This document shows positions 7,083-15,735 of a stretch of 26,322 nucleotides of DNA, in pieces. The stretch lies in NCBI GenBank assembly GCA_050012355.1, contig JBEKHI010000064.1, positions 1-26,322 on the forward strand, given 5' to 3'. The position numbers and the translations under genes are program-made. Position 1 is the first letter of the stretch. Every line of letters begins with the position of its first letter. Under the pieces are notes generated by a model. It saw only the letters and a list, made by a program, of their open reading frames with translations, was not told where the DNA came from and did no database searches. The stretch comes from JBEKHI01 sp050012355 (GTDB lineage: Bacteria > Actinomycetota > Actinomycetes > Streptosporangiales > Streptosporangiaceae).

Positions 7083-8537
7083 ATGAGAGCAGCCCTGCCT
7101 GCCCTGCCGAGCGAGGTTCCGTTCCTGATCGACGGTCAGTGGACCGGCGCCGGCGGCCGAGAGGTGTTCCCCGTCGTCGACCCGGCCACCGAAGAGGTGC
7201 TCACCCATGCGATCCAGGCCAGCGCCCGCGACGTCGATGCCGCGGTGGCCGCGGCACACGGGGCGTACACGGACCGGCGCTGGAGCGGGCTGGCACCGCA
7301 TGAGCGCGGCCGGATCCTGGACCGTGTCGCCGGGCTGATCGAGCGGGATCTGGAGGACCTCGCGGTCCTAGAGACCAGGGACAACGGCAAGCCCATCGAG
7401 CGCGCCAGGGCCGACACCGCGATGGCGGCCAGGACGTTCCGTCATTTCGCCGGCGCGCCGGCCCGCCTGACCGGATCGGTGATTCCGCTCGACGGCGGGC
7501 ACCACGCCTACACGACCCGCGAGCCGGTCGGGGTGGCCGCGCTGATCCTGCCGTGGAACTTCCCGATCATGACCGGCTGCTTCAAGCTCGCCCCCGCGCT
7601 GGCCGCCGGCTGCCCAGTAGTGATCAAGCCTGCCGAGCAGACCCCGCTGACCATGCTGCGGGTCGCGGCTCTATGTTCCGAAGCCGGGGTCCCGGACGGC
7701 GTCGTCAACCTGCTGACCGGCGACGGCCGGGTCGGGGAACTGCTCGTCGGGCATCCGCGGGTCGCGAAGGTGTCATTCACCGGTTCCACCGCCGTCGGGC
7801 GCGCGGTCATGGCCCACGCCGCGGCCACCGTCAAACGCGTCACCCTGGAACTGGGCGGCAAGAGTGCCAACATTGTCTTCGCCGACGCCGACCTGGACGC
7901 CGCCGTCACGACCGCGATGCGCGCGAGCTTCGGCCACTCCGGGCAGATGTGCACGGCGGGCAGCAGGCTGCTCGTCCAGCGCAGCATCCTCGATGAGATG
8001 ACAGACCGTCTCGCCGCGGCGGTCGCGCGGGTGCCGGTCGGCGATGGCCTGGCTGGCGGTATCTCCGTGGGACCGCTGATCTCGGACGAGCAGCGCCGCG
8101 TCGTTATGGACTACATCGAAGTCGGCCGGCGGGAAGGTGCCTCGCTGGTGGCCGGCGGCGGCGCGCCGTCCGGCACTGGTTTCTACGTCGAGCCCACGTT
8201 GTTCACCGACGTGGACAACGGCATGCGCATCGCGCGCGAGGAGATCTTCGGCCCGGTCGTCGGCGTCCTGGCGTTTGAGGACGAGGCGGAGGCGGTCGCG
8301 ATCGCCAATGACTCCGACTACGGCCTAGCGGCGGGCGTGTGGACCACCGATCTCACCCGGGCGCACCAGGTGGCGGCGGCCCTGCGGGTCGGCACCGTCT
8401 GGGTCAACACCTACAACGTCTTCGATCCAGCGCTGAGCTTCGGTGGTGTCGCCGACTCCGGACTAGGCCGCGATCTCGGCGATGAGGCCCTGCATGCCTA
8501 CTGTGAGTCCAAGGCAACTGTGGTCGCTTTGGGGTGA
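7083..8537 (+). CDS. NAD(P)-dependent aldehyde dehydrogenase
   Basis: A full-length aldehyde dehydrogenase superfamily protein (484 residues from ATG 7083), oxidising aldehydes to carboxylates with NAD(P). It has the PWNFPIM and FTGSTAVG cofactor motifs, general base Glu256 in LELGGKSA, nucleophile Cys290 in GQMCTAGS, and EEIFGPV near the C-terminus. The frame is open from 6459, but that stretch is antisense to the oxygenase. ATGs at 7071, 7077 and 7083 are possible starts; 7083 is preferred because GGTGA sits 5 nt upstream and the earlier ones crowd the operator-like repeat. It resembles the betaine-aldehyde/aminoaldehyde branch in general form, but the substrate is uncertain. Divergent placement next to the Rieske gene suggests it clears aldehydes from amine oxidation or dealkylation. 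Confidence 0.93.
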   Translation: MRAALPALPSEVPFLIDGQWTGAGGREVFPVVDPATEEVLTHAIQASARDVDAAVAAAHGAYTDRRWSGLAPHERGRILDRVAGLIERDLEDLAVLETRDNGKPIERARADTAMAARTFRHFAGAPARLTGSVIPLDGGHHAYTTREPVGVAALILPWNFPIMTGCFKLAPALAAGCPVVIKPAEQTPLTMLRVAALCSEAGVPDGVVNLLTGDGRVGELLVGHPRVAKVSFTGSTAVGRAVMAHAAATVKRVTLELGGKSANIVFADADLDAAVTTAMRASFGHSGQMCTAGSRLLVQRSILDEMTDRLAAAVARVPVGDGLAGGISVGPLISDEQRRVVMDYIEVGRREGASLVAGGGAPSGTGFYVEPTLFTDVDNGMRIAREEIFGPVVGVLAFEDEAEAVAIANDSDYGLAAGVWTTDLTRAHQVAAALRVGTVWVNTYNVFDPALSFGGVADSGLGRDLGDEALHAYCESKATVVALG

Positions 8538-8594
8538 GAGCGTCAGGATTTACCGCTGTGAAACATGGACGAAGCAAATGCCCGCGAAGATGAG

Positions 8595-8624
8595 AGTGGA
8601 TCCAATCTTATTGAAAGTGGATCC
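8595..8624 (+). promoter_or_regulatory. Tandem AGTGGATCC repeat before the ABC operon
   Basis: AGTGGATCC is present at 8595-8603 and 8616-8624, a 21-bp period (two helical turns) in an AT-rich gap. The second copy ends 11 bp before the AAGGAG ribosome binding site (8635-8640). ATCCAAT also occurs at the related site at 7039-7045. It is a likely operator, possibly for a FadR/GntR-type repressor (inference). Confidence 0.5.
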
Positions 8625-8648
8625 TTCGATCTTTAAGGAGTGCTAGCC

Positions 8649-10325
8649 ATGTCGGTTGACTCAGACGCCGGGGCGCGTTCGCCGCGGTCCGGGCCATCGC
8701 GCGGATCGTCATGGAACCGGCCGGTGAGCCGGCGTGCCGCGCTGCGCGGCGCCGCGGTGCTCGGTGCCGGCTTTGCCATGCCGACGCTGCTCGCCGCCTG
8801 CGGCGTCGCCAAGAGCAGCGGATCTGACCCCGACGGCGGCACGCTGACGATGGGAATCGACGGCACCAGCGGCATCATCGACCCGACGTACTACGACACC
8901 ATCGGCGACTGGATGGCGGTCGACTGCATCTGCCGCGGACTGACATTCATCTCCTTCGAGACCACCGACGTGCAGCCCGACCTGGCCGAGAGCTGGGACA
9001 TCTCCGCGGACGAGAAGACCTACACCTTTCACCTGCGCAAGGGCGTCACGTTTCAGGACGGCACCACCTTCACGTCCAAGGACGTCCTCGCCTCGCTGAA
9101 CCGGCAGTTCGACGCGAACGATCCGACGGTGCCCACCGGGGCCGCCCGCCCGCTGCAGGACGTCGGCGCGAACCTGGCCTCGATGACCGCCCCGGATGAC
9201 AGCACCGTCGTGCTCGTGCTCGACAGCCCGGACCGCACCCTGCTCGGCAATCTGTCCGACATCGGCGGCCGCATCCTTTCCTCCGCGGCACTGGATAAAT
9301 ACGGTAAGAATATCGGCAAGCACCCGGTCGGCACCGGTCCCTTCGAATTCGTCTCGGCGACGGCCGGGCAGTCGATCACGCTCAAGCCCTTCGCGCGATA
9401 CCGGCTCGGCAAACCGAAGCTGGACGGGCTGGTTCTCCAGCAGGTACAGGACTCCGCGACGATGATCAGCTCGCTGATCAGCGGCGCCGTCAACGCCACC
9501 GATTTCACGCCGTACTCGGCGGTCAAGCAACTGCGCGCCAACTCCGCCGTGAAGGTGTACGACACCCCCTACGGCTATGACGCGTTCGTCATGATGGATG
9601 TCCGCAAGCCCGGGCTGAAGGACATCCGGGTGCGCAAGGCCATCAACCTGGCGATCGACAGGAAGACGATCATCGCCGAGGCGTTCTACGGCGTGGCCGC
9701 ACTGCCCGACGGCTACGCGATCCCGCCAGCTCAGCCCGGCTACGACCCCAGCCTGGCCGACCTGAGCACCACCGACGTCGCCGCCGCCAAGGCACTCATC
9801 AAGGAGGCAGGCGCCGCGGGGACGAGCCTGGCGATGATCTGCGAGGACGGCACCTGGCATCCCGCGGCCGCCCAGATCATCGCCCAGAACCTCGGCGACA
9901 TCGGGCTGGACGTCACCATCGAGAGCCTTCCGACCGCGACCTATTCCGAGCGGGTATTCGAGCCGACGTCGCAGGGTCACGAGCTGATGATGTGGGAAAT
10001 CAACAGCTACGTGCCAGACCCTGACAACACGATCGGCTCGCTGGCCTACCCGACCGGGGTCTACGGGGATTTGATGGCCGGCTTCTCGACGCTGCCGGGG
10101 TCCGCCAAATACGCGACCCTGCTCACCACGATCAAGAACCTCCCGACCGCGGCGGAGCGGGCCGCCGCCTACACGAAGGTGCAGCGTGAATGGGCCGAGG
10201 AATTCATGGTGCTGGCCATGCTGTGCTACTCCACGAACGTGGTCACCACCAGCTCGGACGTCACGGGACTGAACGTGGACGCGCTGTCGAACTTCCGGTG
10301 CTTTCCCGAAGGCGCACGTGACTGA
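8649..10325 (+). CDS. ABC transporter substrate-binding lipoprotein (family 5, DppA/OppA type)
   Basis: A 558-residue extracytoplasmic solute-binding protein of the peptide/nickel family, which also captures many non-peptide ligands. The N-terminus has a twin-arginine-like SRRAALRG, a hydrophobic stretch, and a lipobox LLAAC with lipidation Cys51. Family features follow: DLAESWDISADEKTYTFHLR, GTTFTSKDVLASL, HPVGTGPFEF and IRVRKAINLAIDRK. The ATG at 8649 is chosen over the in-frame GTG at 8640 because AAGGAG lies 8 nt before it. The stop overlaps the next gene's GTG by 8 nt. It opens the long overlapping operon and so probably binds the compound the downstream enzymes degrade. Confidence 0.92.
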   Translation: MSVDSDAGARSPRSGPSRGSSWNRPVSRRAALRGAAVLGAGFAMPTLLAACGVAKSSGSDPDGGTLTMGIDGTSGIIDPTYYDTIGDWMAVDCICRGLTFISFETTDVQPDLAESWDISADEKTYTFHLRKGVTFQDGTTFTSKDVLASLNRQFDANDPTVPTGAARPLQDVGANLASMTAPDDSTVVLVLDSPDRTLLGNLSDIGGRILSSAALDKYGKNIGKHPVGTGPFEFVSATAGQSITLKPFARYRLGKPKLDGLVLQQVQDSATMISSLISGAVNATDFTPYSAVKQLRANSAVKVYDTPYGYDAFVMMDVRKPGLKDIRVRKAINLAIDRKTIIAEAFYGVAALPDGYAIPPAQPGYDPSLADLSTTDVAAAKALIKEAGAAGTSLAMICEDGTWHPAAAQIIAQNLGDIGLDVTIESLPTATYSERVFEPTSQGHELMMWEINSYVPDPDNTIGSLAYPTGVYGDLMAGFSTLPGSAKYATLLTTIKNLPTAAERAAAYTKVQREWAEEFMVLAMLCYSTNVVTTSSDVTGLNVDALSNFRCFPEGARD

Positions 10326-11193
10326 GACCGCTCAGATCACGGATCCCGCGCGACCGCGCCGGGTGCGGGTCCGCCCGCGACGGCGCGGACTGGTGGCAAC
10401 CGCCGCGGCCTACGGGTCCGGTGTGCTCCTGCTGTTGTTCCTGGTCCTGGCGGCCTTCGGCCCTGAACTCGTCTCGGGCAACCCCTTGGCACAGAGCTCG
10501 CAAGCGCTGCTCAGCATCGGCGCCAGGGGCCATCTGCTGGGTACCGACGACCTCGGTCGTGACGAGCTGGTCAGGCTGGTCTATGGCGCCCGCCCGCTGA
10601 TCACGGTCGCCCTGGCGTCGGCGCTGACGGCGTGCGCCGTCGGCACCACGGTCGGGCTGATCGCCGGATTCCGGGGCGGCTGGCTGGATCAGCTGCTGAT
10701 GCGGTGTACCGACCTGGCACTGGCCTTCCCGTCGATCCTGCTGATCATCCTGGTGGTCACCGTGCTGGGCACCGGGGCGGGGACGCTGATCATCGGCATC
10801 GGCATCGCGATGGCGCCGGGATTCGCCCGGTTCGGGCGGGCGCTGACCATCCGGGAGACCGGGCGTGACTACGTGGCCGCGGCACGCATAGGCGGCACCC
10901 CGGCGCTCAGGATCATGTTTGTCGACATTCTGCCCAACATCTTCGGCTCGATCTCGGTTCAGCTGGTGAGCACCGTGTCGCTGACCGCCGGGTACGCGGC
11001 CGGGCTCTCCTACATCGGCCTGGGCATCCAGCCACCCGAAGCGGATTGGGGTTACATGGTCCAGGCCGGGCAGTCCTTCATCTACAGCGCGCCGCAGCTG
11101 GTCGTGCTCCCGGCGCTGTGCACGCTGCTGTTCGTGGTCGCCTGTAACTACGTGGGTGACGCGCTGCGTGACGCGACGGACGCGGGGCGCTGA
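10318..11193 (+). CDS. ABC transporter permease, DppC type
   Basis: A 291-residue inner-membrane permease of the oligopeptide importer family. After a short Arg-rich cytoplasmic N-terminus come a first membrane span, GTDDLGRDELVRLVYGAR (the typical DppC linker), about five more spans, and the ATPase-docking EAA loop around DYVAAARIGG, ending ILPN. The GTG start at 10318 lies inside the end of the binding-protein gene, implying translational coupling. It precedes the DppB-type gene by 3 bp; more often the B-type gene comes first. It should pair with the permease at 11197. Confidence 0.9.
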   Translation: MTETAQITDPARPRRVRVRPRRRGLVATAAAYGSGVLLLLFLVLAAFGPELVSGNPLAQSSQALLSIGARGHLLGTDDLGRDELVRLVYGARPLITVALASALTACAVGTTVGLIAGFRGGWLDQLLMRCTDLALAFPSILLIILVVTVLGTGAGTLIIGIGIAMAPGFARFGRALTIRETGRDYVAAARIGGTPALRIMFVDILPNIFGSISVQLVSTVSLTAGYAAGLSYIGLGIQPPEADWGYMVQAGQSFIYSAPQLVVLPALCTLLFVVACNYVGDALRDATDAGR

Positions 11194-11196
11194 CCG

Positions 11197-12282
11197 GTGG
11201 CCGCGCTCCCGGTCCGCTCCCTGCCCGCTGTGCGCCGCTGGGCGCGTGGCGGCGGCCTCGGAATGCTGGTGCTGCGCCGGCTGCTGCTGGTGCCCGTCGT
11301 GCTCTGGGCAGTGGTCACCGTCGTGTTCGCCGCGATGCGGATGACCGGCGAGTCGCCCGCGGCCGCGCTGGCCGCCGCCGGCACTAACGGGCTGTCCAGC
11401 GCGCAGATCGCGCAGAACATCGCCCGGATCAGCGCGTCTCTCGGCCTCAATCGCCCGCTGTGGGTGCAGTACGCCGACTACCTCGACCAGCTGGTGCACC
11501 TTAACCTCGGCACCTCTTACACCAGTGGCGACTCCGTCCGCGGGCTGCTCGCCACGGCGCTGCCCGTCACGATCGAGCTCACCGTGGCGGCGATGGTCAT
11601 CGCGGTGATCATCGGCCTGCTCACCGGATTGATCGCCGCCGCCGCCAAGGGCAGCATCCTGGACTCGGCGATCAGCGGGTTTGCGACGGTGAGTTTCTCC
11701 TTGCCGTGGTTCGCGCTGGGCGTGCTCGGCATCGTCGTGTTCGGCGTGCACCTGCACTGGCTGCCGGTGCTCGGCCGGATGCCGTCCTCGCTCAACTACG
11801 TCCCGACCACTAACTTCGTGCTGCTCGACGCGATCCTTCAGGATCGCCCCGGGCTCATCCTGCCGTGGCTCCAGCACCTGGTGCTGCCCGCGACGACGCT
11901 CGCCCTGTCGATGTGCGGCTTCATCACGCGGACGGTCCGCGCGGCGGTGCTCGAGGTGCGGGGCGACGACTTCACCCGCACCGCGCGGATGAAGGGACTG
12001 TCGGAGCCGCAGATCCTGCGCAGGCACGTACTGCGCAACGCGTCCCTGCCGATCGTCACCGTCATCGGGTTGCAGTTCGGCGCGCTGCTCGGCGGTTCGG
12101 TCATCACCGAGCAGGTCTTCTCTTACCCGGGCGTCGGCAGCCTGCTTATCTCCGCCGTCCAGGAGAAGGACTACCCGGTGGTGCAGGGCGCCGTGCTGGC
12201 GATCGCGACGCTGTTCGTGCTGGTCAACCTGATCGTCGACGTGCTGTACCTCGTGCTCGACCCGCGACTGCGAAAGGCCTGA
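11197..12282 (+). CDS. ABC transporter permease, DppB type
   Basis: A 361-residue permease forming the import channel with the DppC-type partner. Typical features are LVLRRLLLVPVVLW at the first span, LGLNRPLWVQYADYL in the periplasm-facing region, an EAA loop around RTARMKGLS with RHVLRNASLPIV, and the terminal block ITEQVFSYPGVGSLL followed by DPRLRKA. The N-terminal 20 residues from GTG 11197 are less conserved; an internal ATG at 11263 (MLVLRR) is an alternative start. The next gene begins 3 bp after its stop. Confidence 0.9.
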   Translation: MAALPVRSLPAVRRWARGGGLGMLVLRRLLLVPVVLWAVVTVVFAAMRMTGESPAAALAAAGTNGLSSAQIAQNIARISASLGLNRPLWVQYADYLDQLVHLNLGTSYTSGDSVRGLLATALPVTIELTVAAMVIAVIIGLLTGLIAAAAKGSILDSAISGFATVSFSLPWFALGVLGIVVFGVHLHWLPVLGRMPSSLNYVPTTNFVLLDAILQDRPGLILPWLQHLVLPATTLALSMCGFITRTVRAAVLEVRGDDFTRTARMKGLSEPQILRRHVLRNASLPIVTVIGLQFGALLGGSVITEQVFSYPGVGSLLISAVQEKDYPVVQGAVLAIATLFVLVNLIVDVLYLVLDPRLRKA

Positions 12283-12285
12283 CGG

Positions 12286-12969
12286 ATGCATCTCGTACTG
12301 GTCCACGGCGCCGGCGGCACCCCGGGCACCTGGCTGAATCTAGCGCCGGTCCTGCGGGCGGACGGCTTCGACGTGACCCTGGTGACCAACTCGATGGAGT
12401 CGCTGCGCGGGGACATCGCGAACACGACCGCCGCCGTGGACGCGGCCGACGGGCCGGTCCTGCTGGTGGGGCACTCCTACGGAGGCGCCGTCATCACCGG
12501 CGCCGGCGATCACGAGCGGGTCACTGGCCTGGTCTACCTGGCCGCCTTCGGCCCTGACGAGGGCGAGACGGTCAACGGCATCGTCGAGCGCTACGATCCC
12601 GCCCCCATCTCTGGCTACATGACCCGCGGGCCCGCGGGTGAGTGGAAAAGCGATCACGGTGGTGACTTCTGGGATGACATCGGCTGGGATCTGGATCCGG
12701 CCCTGCGCCAGAGATGGGACGCGGAGGCCCGGCCGTCGGCCAACCTCATCTACACTCAGCCGACCCGGGAGCCCGCCTGGCGCCGGCTGCCCAGCTGGTA
12801 CGTGGTGGCGGCCGGCGATCGCACCCTGGTGCCAGCGGCGCAGCGTGACATGGCGGCCAGGATGAAGGCGCAGACCTACGAATTTCCCGGCAGCCACTTC
12901 CTGCCGCTCGTCCATCCCGGGCCGGCCGCCGCCGTGGTGTCCGAGGCGGTCCGGGCGGTCACCGCATGA
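12286..12969 (+). CDS. Alpha/beta hydrolase (EstC/methylketone-hydrolase-like)
   Basis: A 227-residue alpha/beta-hydrolase-fold protein. The oxyanion region is LVHGAGGTPGTW, the nucleophile elbow is GHSYGG with Ser64, the acid is probably the Asp in AAGDRTLVP, and the base is the His in GSHFLPLVHPG. No signal peptide is present, so it is cytosolic. It sits between the permease genes and the ATPase genes of one importer, overlapping the first ATPase by ATGA, so its expression is tied to uptake. An ester or amide hydrolase acting on the incoming compound is plausible; the actual substrate is unknown. Confidence 0.85.
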   Translation: MHLVLVHGAGGTPGTWLNLAPVLRADGFDVTLVTNSMESLRGDIANTTAAVDAADGPVLLVGHSYGGAVITGAGDHERVTGLVYLAAFGPDEGETVNGIVERYDPAPISGYMTRGPAGEWKSDHGGDFWDDIGWDLDPALRQRWDAEARPSANLIYTQPTREPAWRRLPSWYVVAAGDRTLVPAAQRDMAARMKAQTYEFPGSHFLPLVHPGPAAAVVSEAVRAVTA

Positions 12970-13967
12970 GCGCCGCCGATCCGGTGTTGCGGATTGACCA
13001 GCTGAGCGTCGGCTTCGACCTGCGAGACGGCGGCCGGCTCACCGCCGTCGACGGCGTCACCCTCGAGCTTGGCCGCGGCGAACTGCTCGCGCTGGTGGGG
13101 GAGTCGGGTTCGGGCAAGTCATCCCTGGCAATGAGCCTGGTGGGGCTGAACCGCGGGCCCGGGACGAACATCGACGGACGCGTCGAGTTCGATGGCACCG
13201 ACCTGCTTTCGGCGTCGGACAAGCAGCTGCGCGCGATCCGGGGCCGTGACATCGCGGTCGTGTTCCAGGACGCGCTCGCCGCGCTGAACCCGTTGCAGCG
13301 CGTCGGCACCCAGGTCAGCGAGATGCTGCGCCAGCACGCGCGGCTGAGCAGGGCCGACGCGTGGCGCCGGTCTGAGCAACTGCTCGCCGATGTCGGCATC
13401 GCCCGCCCGGAGCGGAACGCGCGCGCCTACCCGCACCAGTTCTCCGGCGGGATGCGGCAGCGGGTGATGACGGCCATCGCGCTGGCCAACAATCCGGCGA
13501 TCCTCATCGCCGACGAGCCGACGACAGCGCTGGACGTCACCATCCAGCGCCAGATCCTGCTGCTGCTGCGCCGCCTGCAGGACGAGCAGGGCACCGCGAT
13601 CCTGCTGATCACTCACGATCTCGGTGTCGTCGCCGATGTCGCGGACCGGGTCGCGGTGATGTACGGCGGCCGGATCGTCGAGCAGGGCACCCGCGACCAG
13701 GTGCTGTACAGCCCCCAGCACCCCTACACGATGGGCTTGCTGAACTCGATGCCGCGGATGAGCGGGCCGGCCCGCAGTCGCCTGCCGGTGATACCCGGCT
13801 CGCCGCTGGCCGGCGCGCCGAGTTCCGGCGGATGCGCCTTCGCGCCGCGCTGCGCCTTCACCCACGCCGCCTGCGACACGGCCCCTGAGCTAGCGGGCCA
13901 CACCGGGCAGCCCGGGCACCTGGACGCCTGCTGGCTGCCGGTTCATGAACGTGAGGCCCGCTCATGA
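12966..13967 (+). CDS. ABC transporter ATP-binding protein, DppD type
   Basis: A 333-residue ATPase of the oligopeptide importer family. Walker A is GESGSGKSS (residues 45-53), the signature is FSGGMRQR, Walker B is ILIADEPTTALD, and the switch His is in LLITHDLGVV. The C-terminal oligopeptide-transporter domain carries the Cys pattern CAFAPRC followed by a third Cys, as in [4Fe-4S]-bearing DppD proteins. ATGA overlaps join it to both neighbours. It forms a heterodimer with the DppF-type protein. Confidence 0.93.
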   Translation: MSAADPVLRIDQLSVGFDLRDGGRLTAVDGVTLELGRGELLALVGESGSGKSSLAMSLVGLNRGPGTNIDGRVEFDGTDLLSASDKQLRAIRGRDIAVVFQDALAALNPLQRVGTQVSEMLRQHARLSRADAWRRSEQLLADVGIARPERNARAYPHQFSGGMRQRVMTAIALANNPAILIADEPTTALDVTIQRQILLLLRRLQDEQGTAILLITHDLGVVADVADRVAVMYGGRIVEQGTRDQVLYSPQHPYTMGLLNSMPRMSGPARSRLPVIPGSPLAGAPSSGGCAFAPRCAFTHAACDTAPELAGHTGQPGHLDACWLPVHEREARS

Positions 13968-14974
13968 ACCAGCCGCTGGTCCAGATCCGCGGGCTGAAGG
14001 TGGGCTTCGCCGCCGACGACGGCACGACGGTGCACGCCGTCGACGGAGTTGACCTGGAGATCATGGAAGGCGAGGTTCTCGGCCTCGTCGGCGAGTCGGG
14101 ATGCGGCAAGTCCACGCTGGGCCGGGCCTTGCTGCGGCTGGTCCGCCCCAGCGACGGTGACGTGTACTTCCATGGCCGCGACCTGGCGACCGCGACCCGC
14201 GCGGAGCTGCGCGGTACCCGGCGCGAACTGCAGATGGTCTTTCAGGATCCGTACAGCTCGCTGAATCCGCGCCGCCGGGTGGCCTCCATCGTGGCCGAGC
14301 CGCTGCGCCGCGTTCCCGGCATGTCGCGCGCCAGGTCCATGGCCGCCGTCGCCGAGATGCTGGACCGGGTCGGCCTCGGCGCCGAGGCCGGGCAGCGCCG
14401 TCCGCGCGAGTTCTCCGGTGGCCAGCGGCAGCGCATCGGCATCGCCCGGGCGCTGATCGGCTCGCCGCGCTTCGTTGTCGCCGACGAGCCCGTCTCCGCC
14501 CTCGATGTCTCGATCCAGGCGCAGGTCCTGAATCTCCTGACGGACCTGATCGACGAGCGCGCCCTGACGATGCTGTTCATCTCCCATGATCTGGGCGTCG
14601 TACGGCACGTGGCCGACCGGGTCGCGGTCATGTACCTGGGGCAGATCGTCGAGCTGGCGCCCCGCGACGCCTTCTTCGCCCGCCCGGCACACCCCTACAG
14701 CGCGGCATTGCTGTCGGCCGTGCCGACGGTTCCCAGCGATCCGGCCGCCGAGACCGCCGAGACCATCGTGCTCGAGGGCGAGCTTCCCGATCCCGCGAAT
14801 CCACCGCCTGGCTGCCGGTTCAGCACCAGGTGTCCCTTCGCCGTCGAGCGCTGCCTGACCGACGCGCCCGAGCTGCGACAGCTTCCGTCAGGCCGGGCGG
14901 TGCGCTGCCATTTCCCGCTCGCTGAGTCATCGGCGGACACCAGCACTACCGTCAGCGAAGGAGCACGACGATGA
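13964..14974 (+). CDS. ABC transporter ATP-binding protein, DppF type
   Basis: A 336-residue partner ATPase. Walker A is GESGCGKST (residues 43-51), the Q-loop MVFQDPYSSLNPR is diagnostic of DppF/OppF, the signature is FSGGQRQR, Walker B is FVVADEPVSALD, and the H-loop is FISHDLGVV. The C-terminal CRFSTRCPFAVERC block is the family Cys pattern. It overlaps the preceding and following genes by ATGA, so the transporter and the catabolic genes behind it are one transcription unit. Confidence 0.93.
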   Translation: MNQPLVQIRGLKVGFAADDGTTVHAVDGVDLEIMEGEVLGLVGESGCGKSTLGRALLRLVRPSDGDVYFHGRDLATATRAELRGTRRELQMVFQDPYSSLNPRRRVASIVAEPLRRVPGMSRARSMAAVAEMLDRVGLGAEAGQRRPREFSGGQRQRIGIARALIGSPRFVVADEPVSALDVSIQAQVLNLLTDLIDERALTMLFISHDLGVVRHVADRVAVMYLGQIVELAPRDAFFARPAHPYSAALLSAVPTVPSDPAAETAETIVLEGELPDPANPPPGCRFSTRCPFAVERCLTDAPELRQLPSGRAVRCHFPLAESSADTSTTVSEGARR

Positions 14975-15735
14975 TCATCGATGCCTACAACACCACCCAG
15001 GACGTGCGGGGACGATCGGATTACCTGTCCGGCGCCCGTCCCGGCGAGGAGCCGCCGCCCTATCAGCCCTTCGATCCCAAGCGGATCCTCACCCGGATGG
15101 ATGCCGCGGGCGTCGACATGGCGATGGTGTGCTCGCTGGCGCAGCGCATCGAGAACGACTTCATCATCGGGCTGGTGCGGGACCACCCGGACCGGCTCAT
15201 CGGTTTCGGGCAGGTGCGCCCGCAGGACGACGACGCCCTTGACGAGATCGCCAGGATCGCGGACGCGGGCCTGTCCGGGCTGAAGCTGCACCCGAGCCTG
15301 CACGGCTACCACGTCGCCGACCACGGCCTGCTGGACCCGGTGTTCCGGCTCTGCGCCGAGCGCGGGCTGCCGGTCCTGATCAATGCCCTGGACGACGCGT
15401 TCTGCGCGCCGCTGGCCATCGAGGAGATCGCGAAGGATCACCCCGGCGTACCCACGATCATCGCGCATATGGGTGCGGTATGGAACGTGCCGGAGGCGAT
15501 CATCGTCGCCGAGCGGCAGCCGCACGTGTTTCTTGAGACCTCGGCGACGCTGCTGAGCGACGTCAAGCGCGCCTACTCGCGGCTGGGCCCGGGCAAGATC
15601 CTGATGGGCACCGAGTGGCCGGGCTCGGACTTCGACCTGGAGCGGATGAAGATCTCCAAGGCCGTCCCCGATGATGCCGATCGCGGGTTGATCGAAGGCG
15701 GCAATGCCGCGCGCCTGTTCGGGCTGGCGAAGTGA
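14971..15735 (+). CDS. Amidohydrolase-2-family TIM-barrel protein with altered metal site
   Basis: A 254-residue protein related to amidohydrolase family 2 (ACMS decarboxylase/dihydroxybenzoate decarboxylase type barrels), which hydrolyse or decarboxylate. Supporting blocks are IGFGQVRPQD, GLSGLKLHPSLHGYH, PTIIAHMGAVW and GKILMGTEWPGSD, the last corresponding to the usual GSDWP end. The first strand normally gives DxHxH metal ligands; here it reads IIDAYNTTQ, so both His are missing. It may be metal-poor, use other ligands, or have lost hydrolase chemistry. ATGA and GTGA overlaps couple it to its neighbours. The family is likely; the reaction is not known. Confidence 0.8.
   Translation: MIIDAYNTTQDVRGRSDYLSGARPGEEPPPYQPFDPKRILTRMDAAGVDMAMVCSLAQRIENDFIIGLVRDHPDRLIGFGQVRPQDDDALDEIARIADAGLSGLKLHPSLHGYHVADHGLLDPVFRLCAERGLPVLINALDDAFCAPLAIEEIAKDHPGVPTIIAHMGAVWNVPEAIIVAERQPHVFLETSATLLSDVKRAYSRLGPGKILMGTEWPGSDFDLERMKISKAVPDDADRGLIEGGNAARLFGLAK

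Noticed and set aside
8709..9980. Minus-strand open frame opposite the binding-protein gene
   Set aside because: No recognisable domain, and the plus-strand gene has a lipobox and family motifs.
10261..12306. Long minus-strand open frame (681 codons) across the permease genes
   Set aside because: Composition is dominated by Gln/Arg/Asp/His low-complexity sequence typical of the antisense of GC-rich membrane genes; the plus-strand permeases carry clear motifs.
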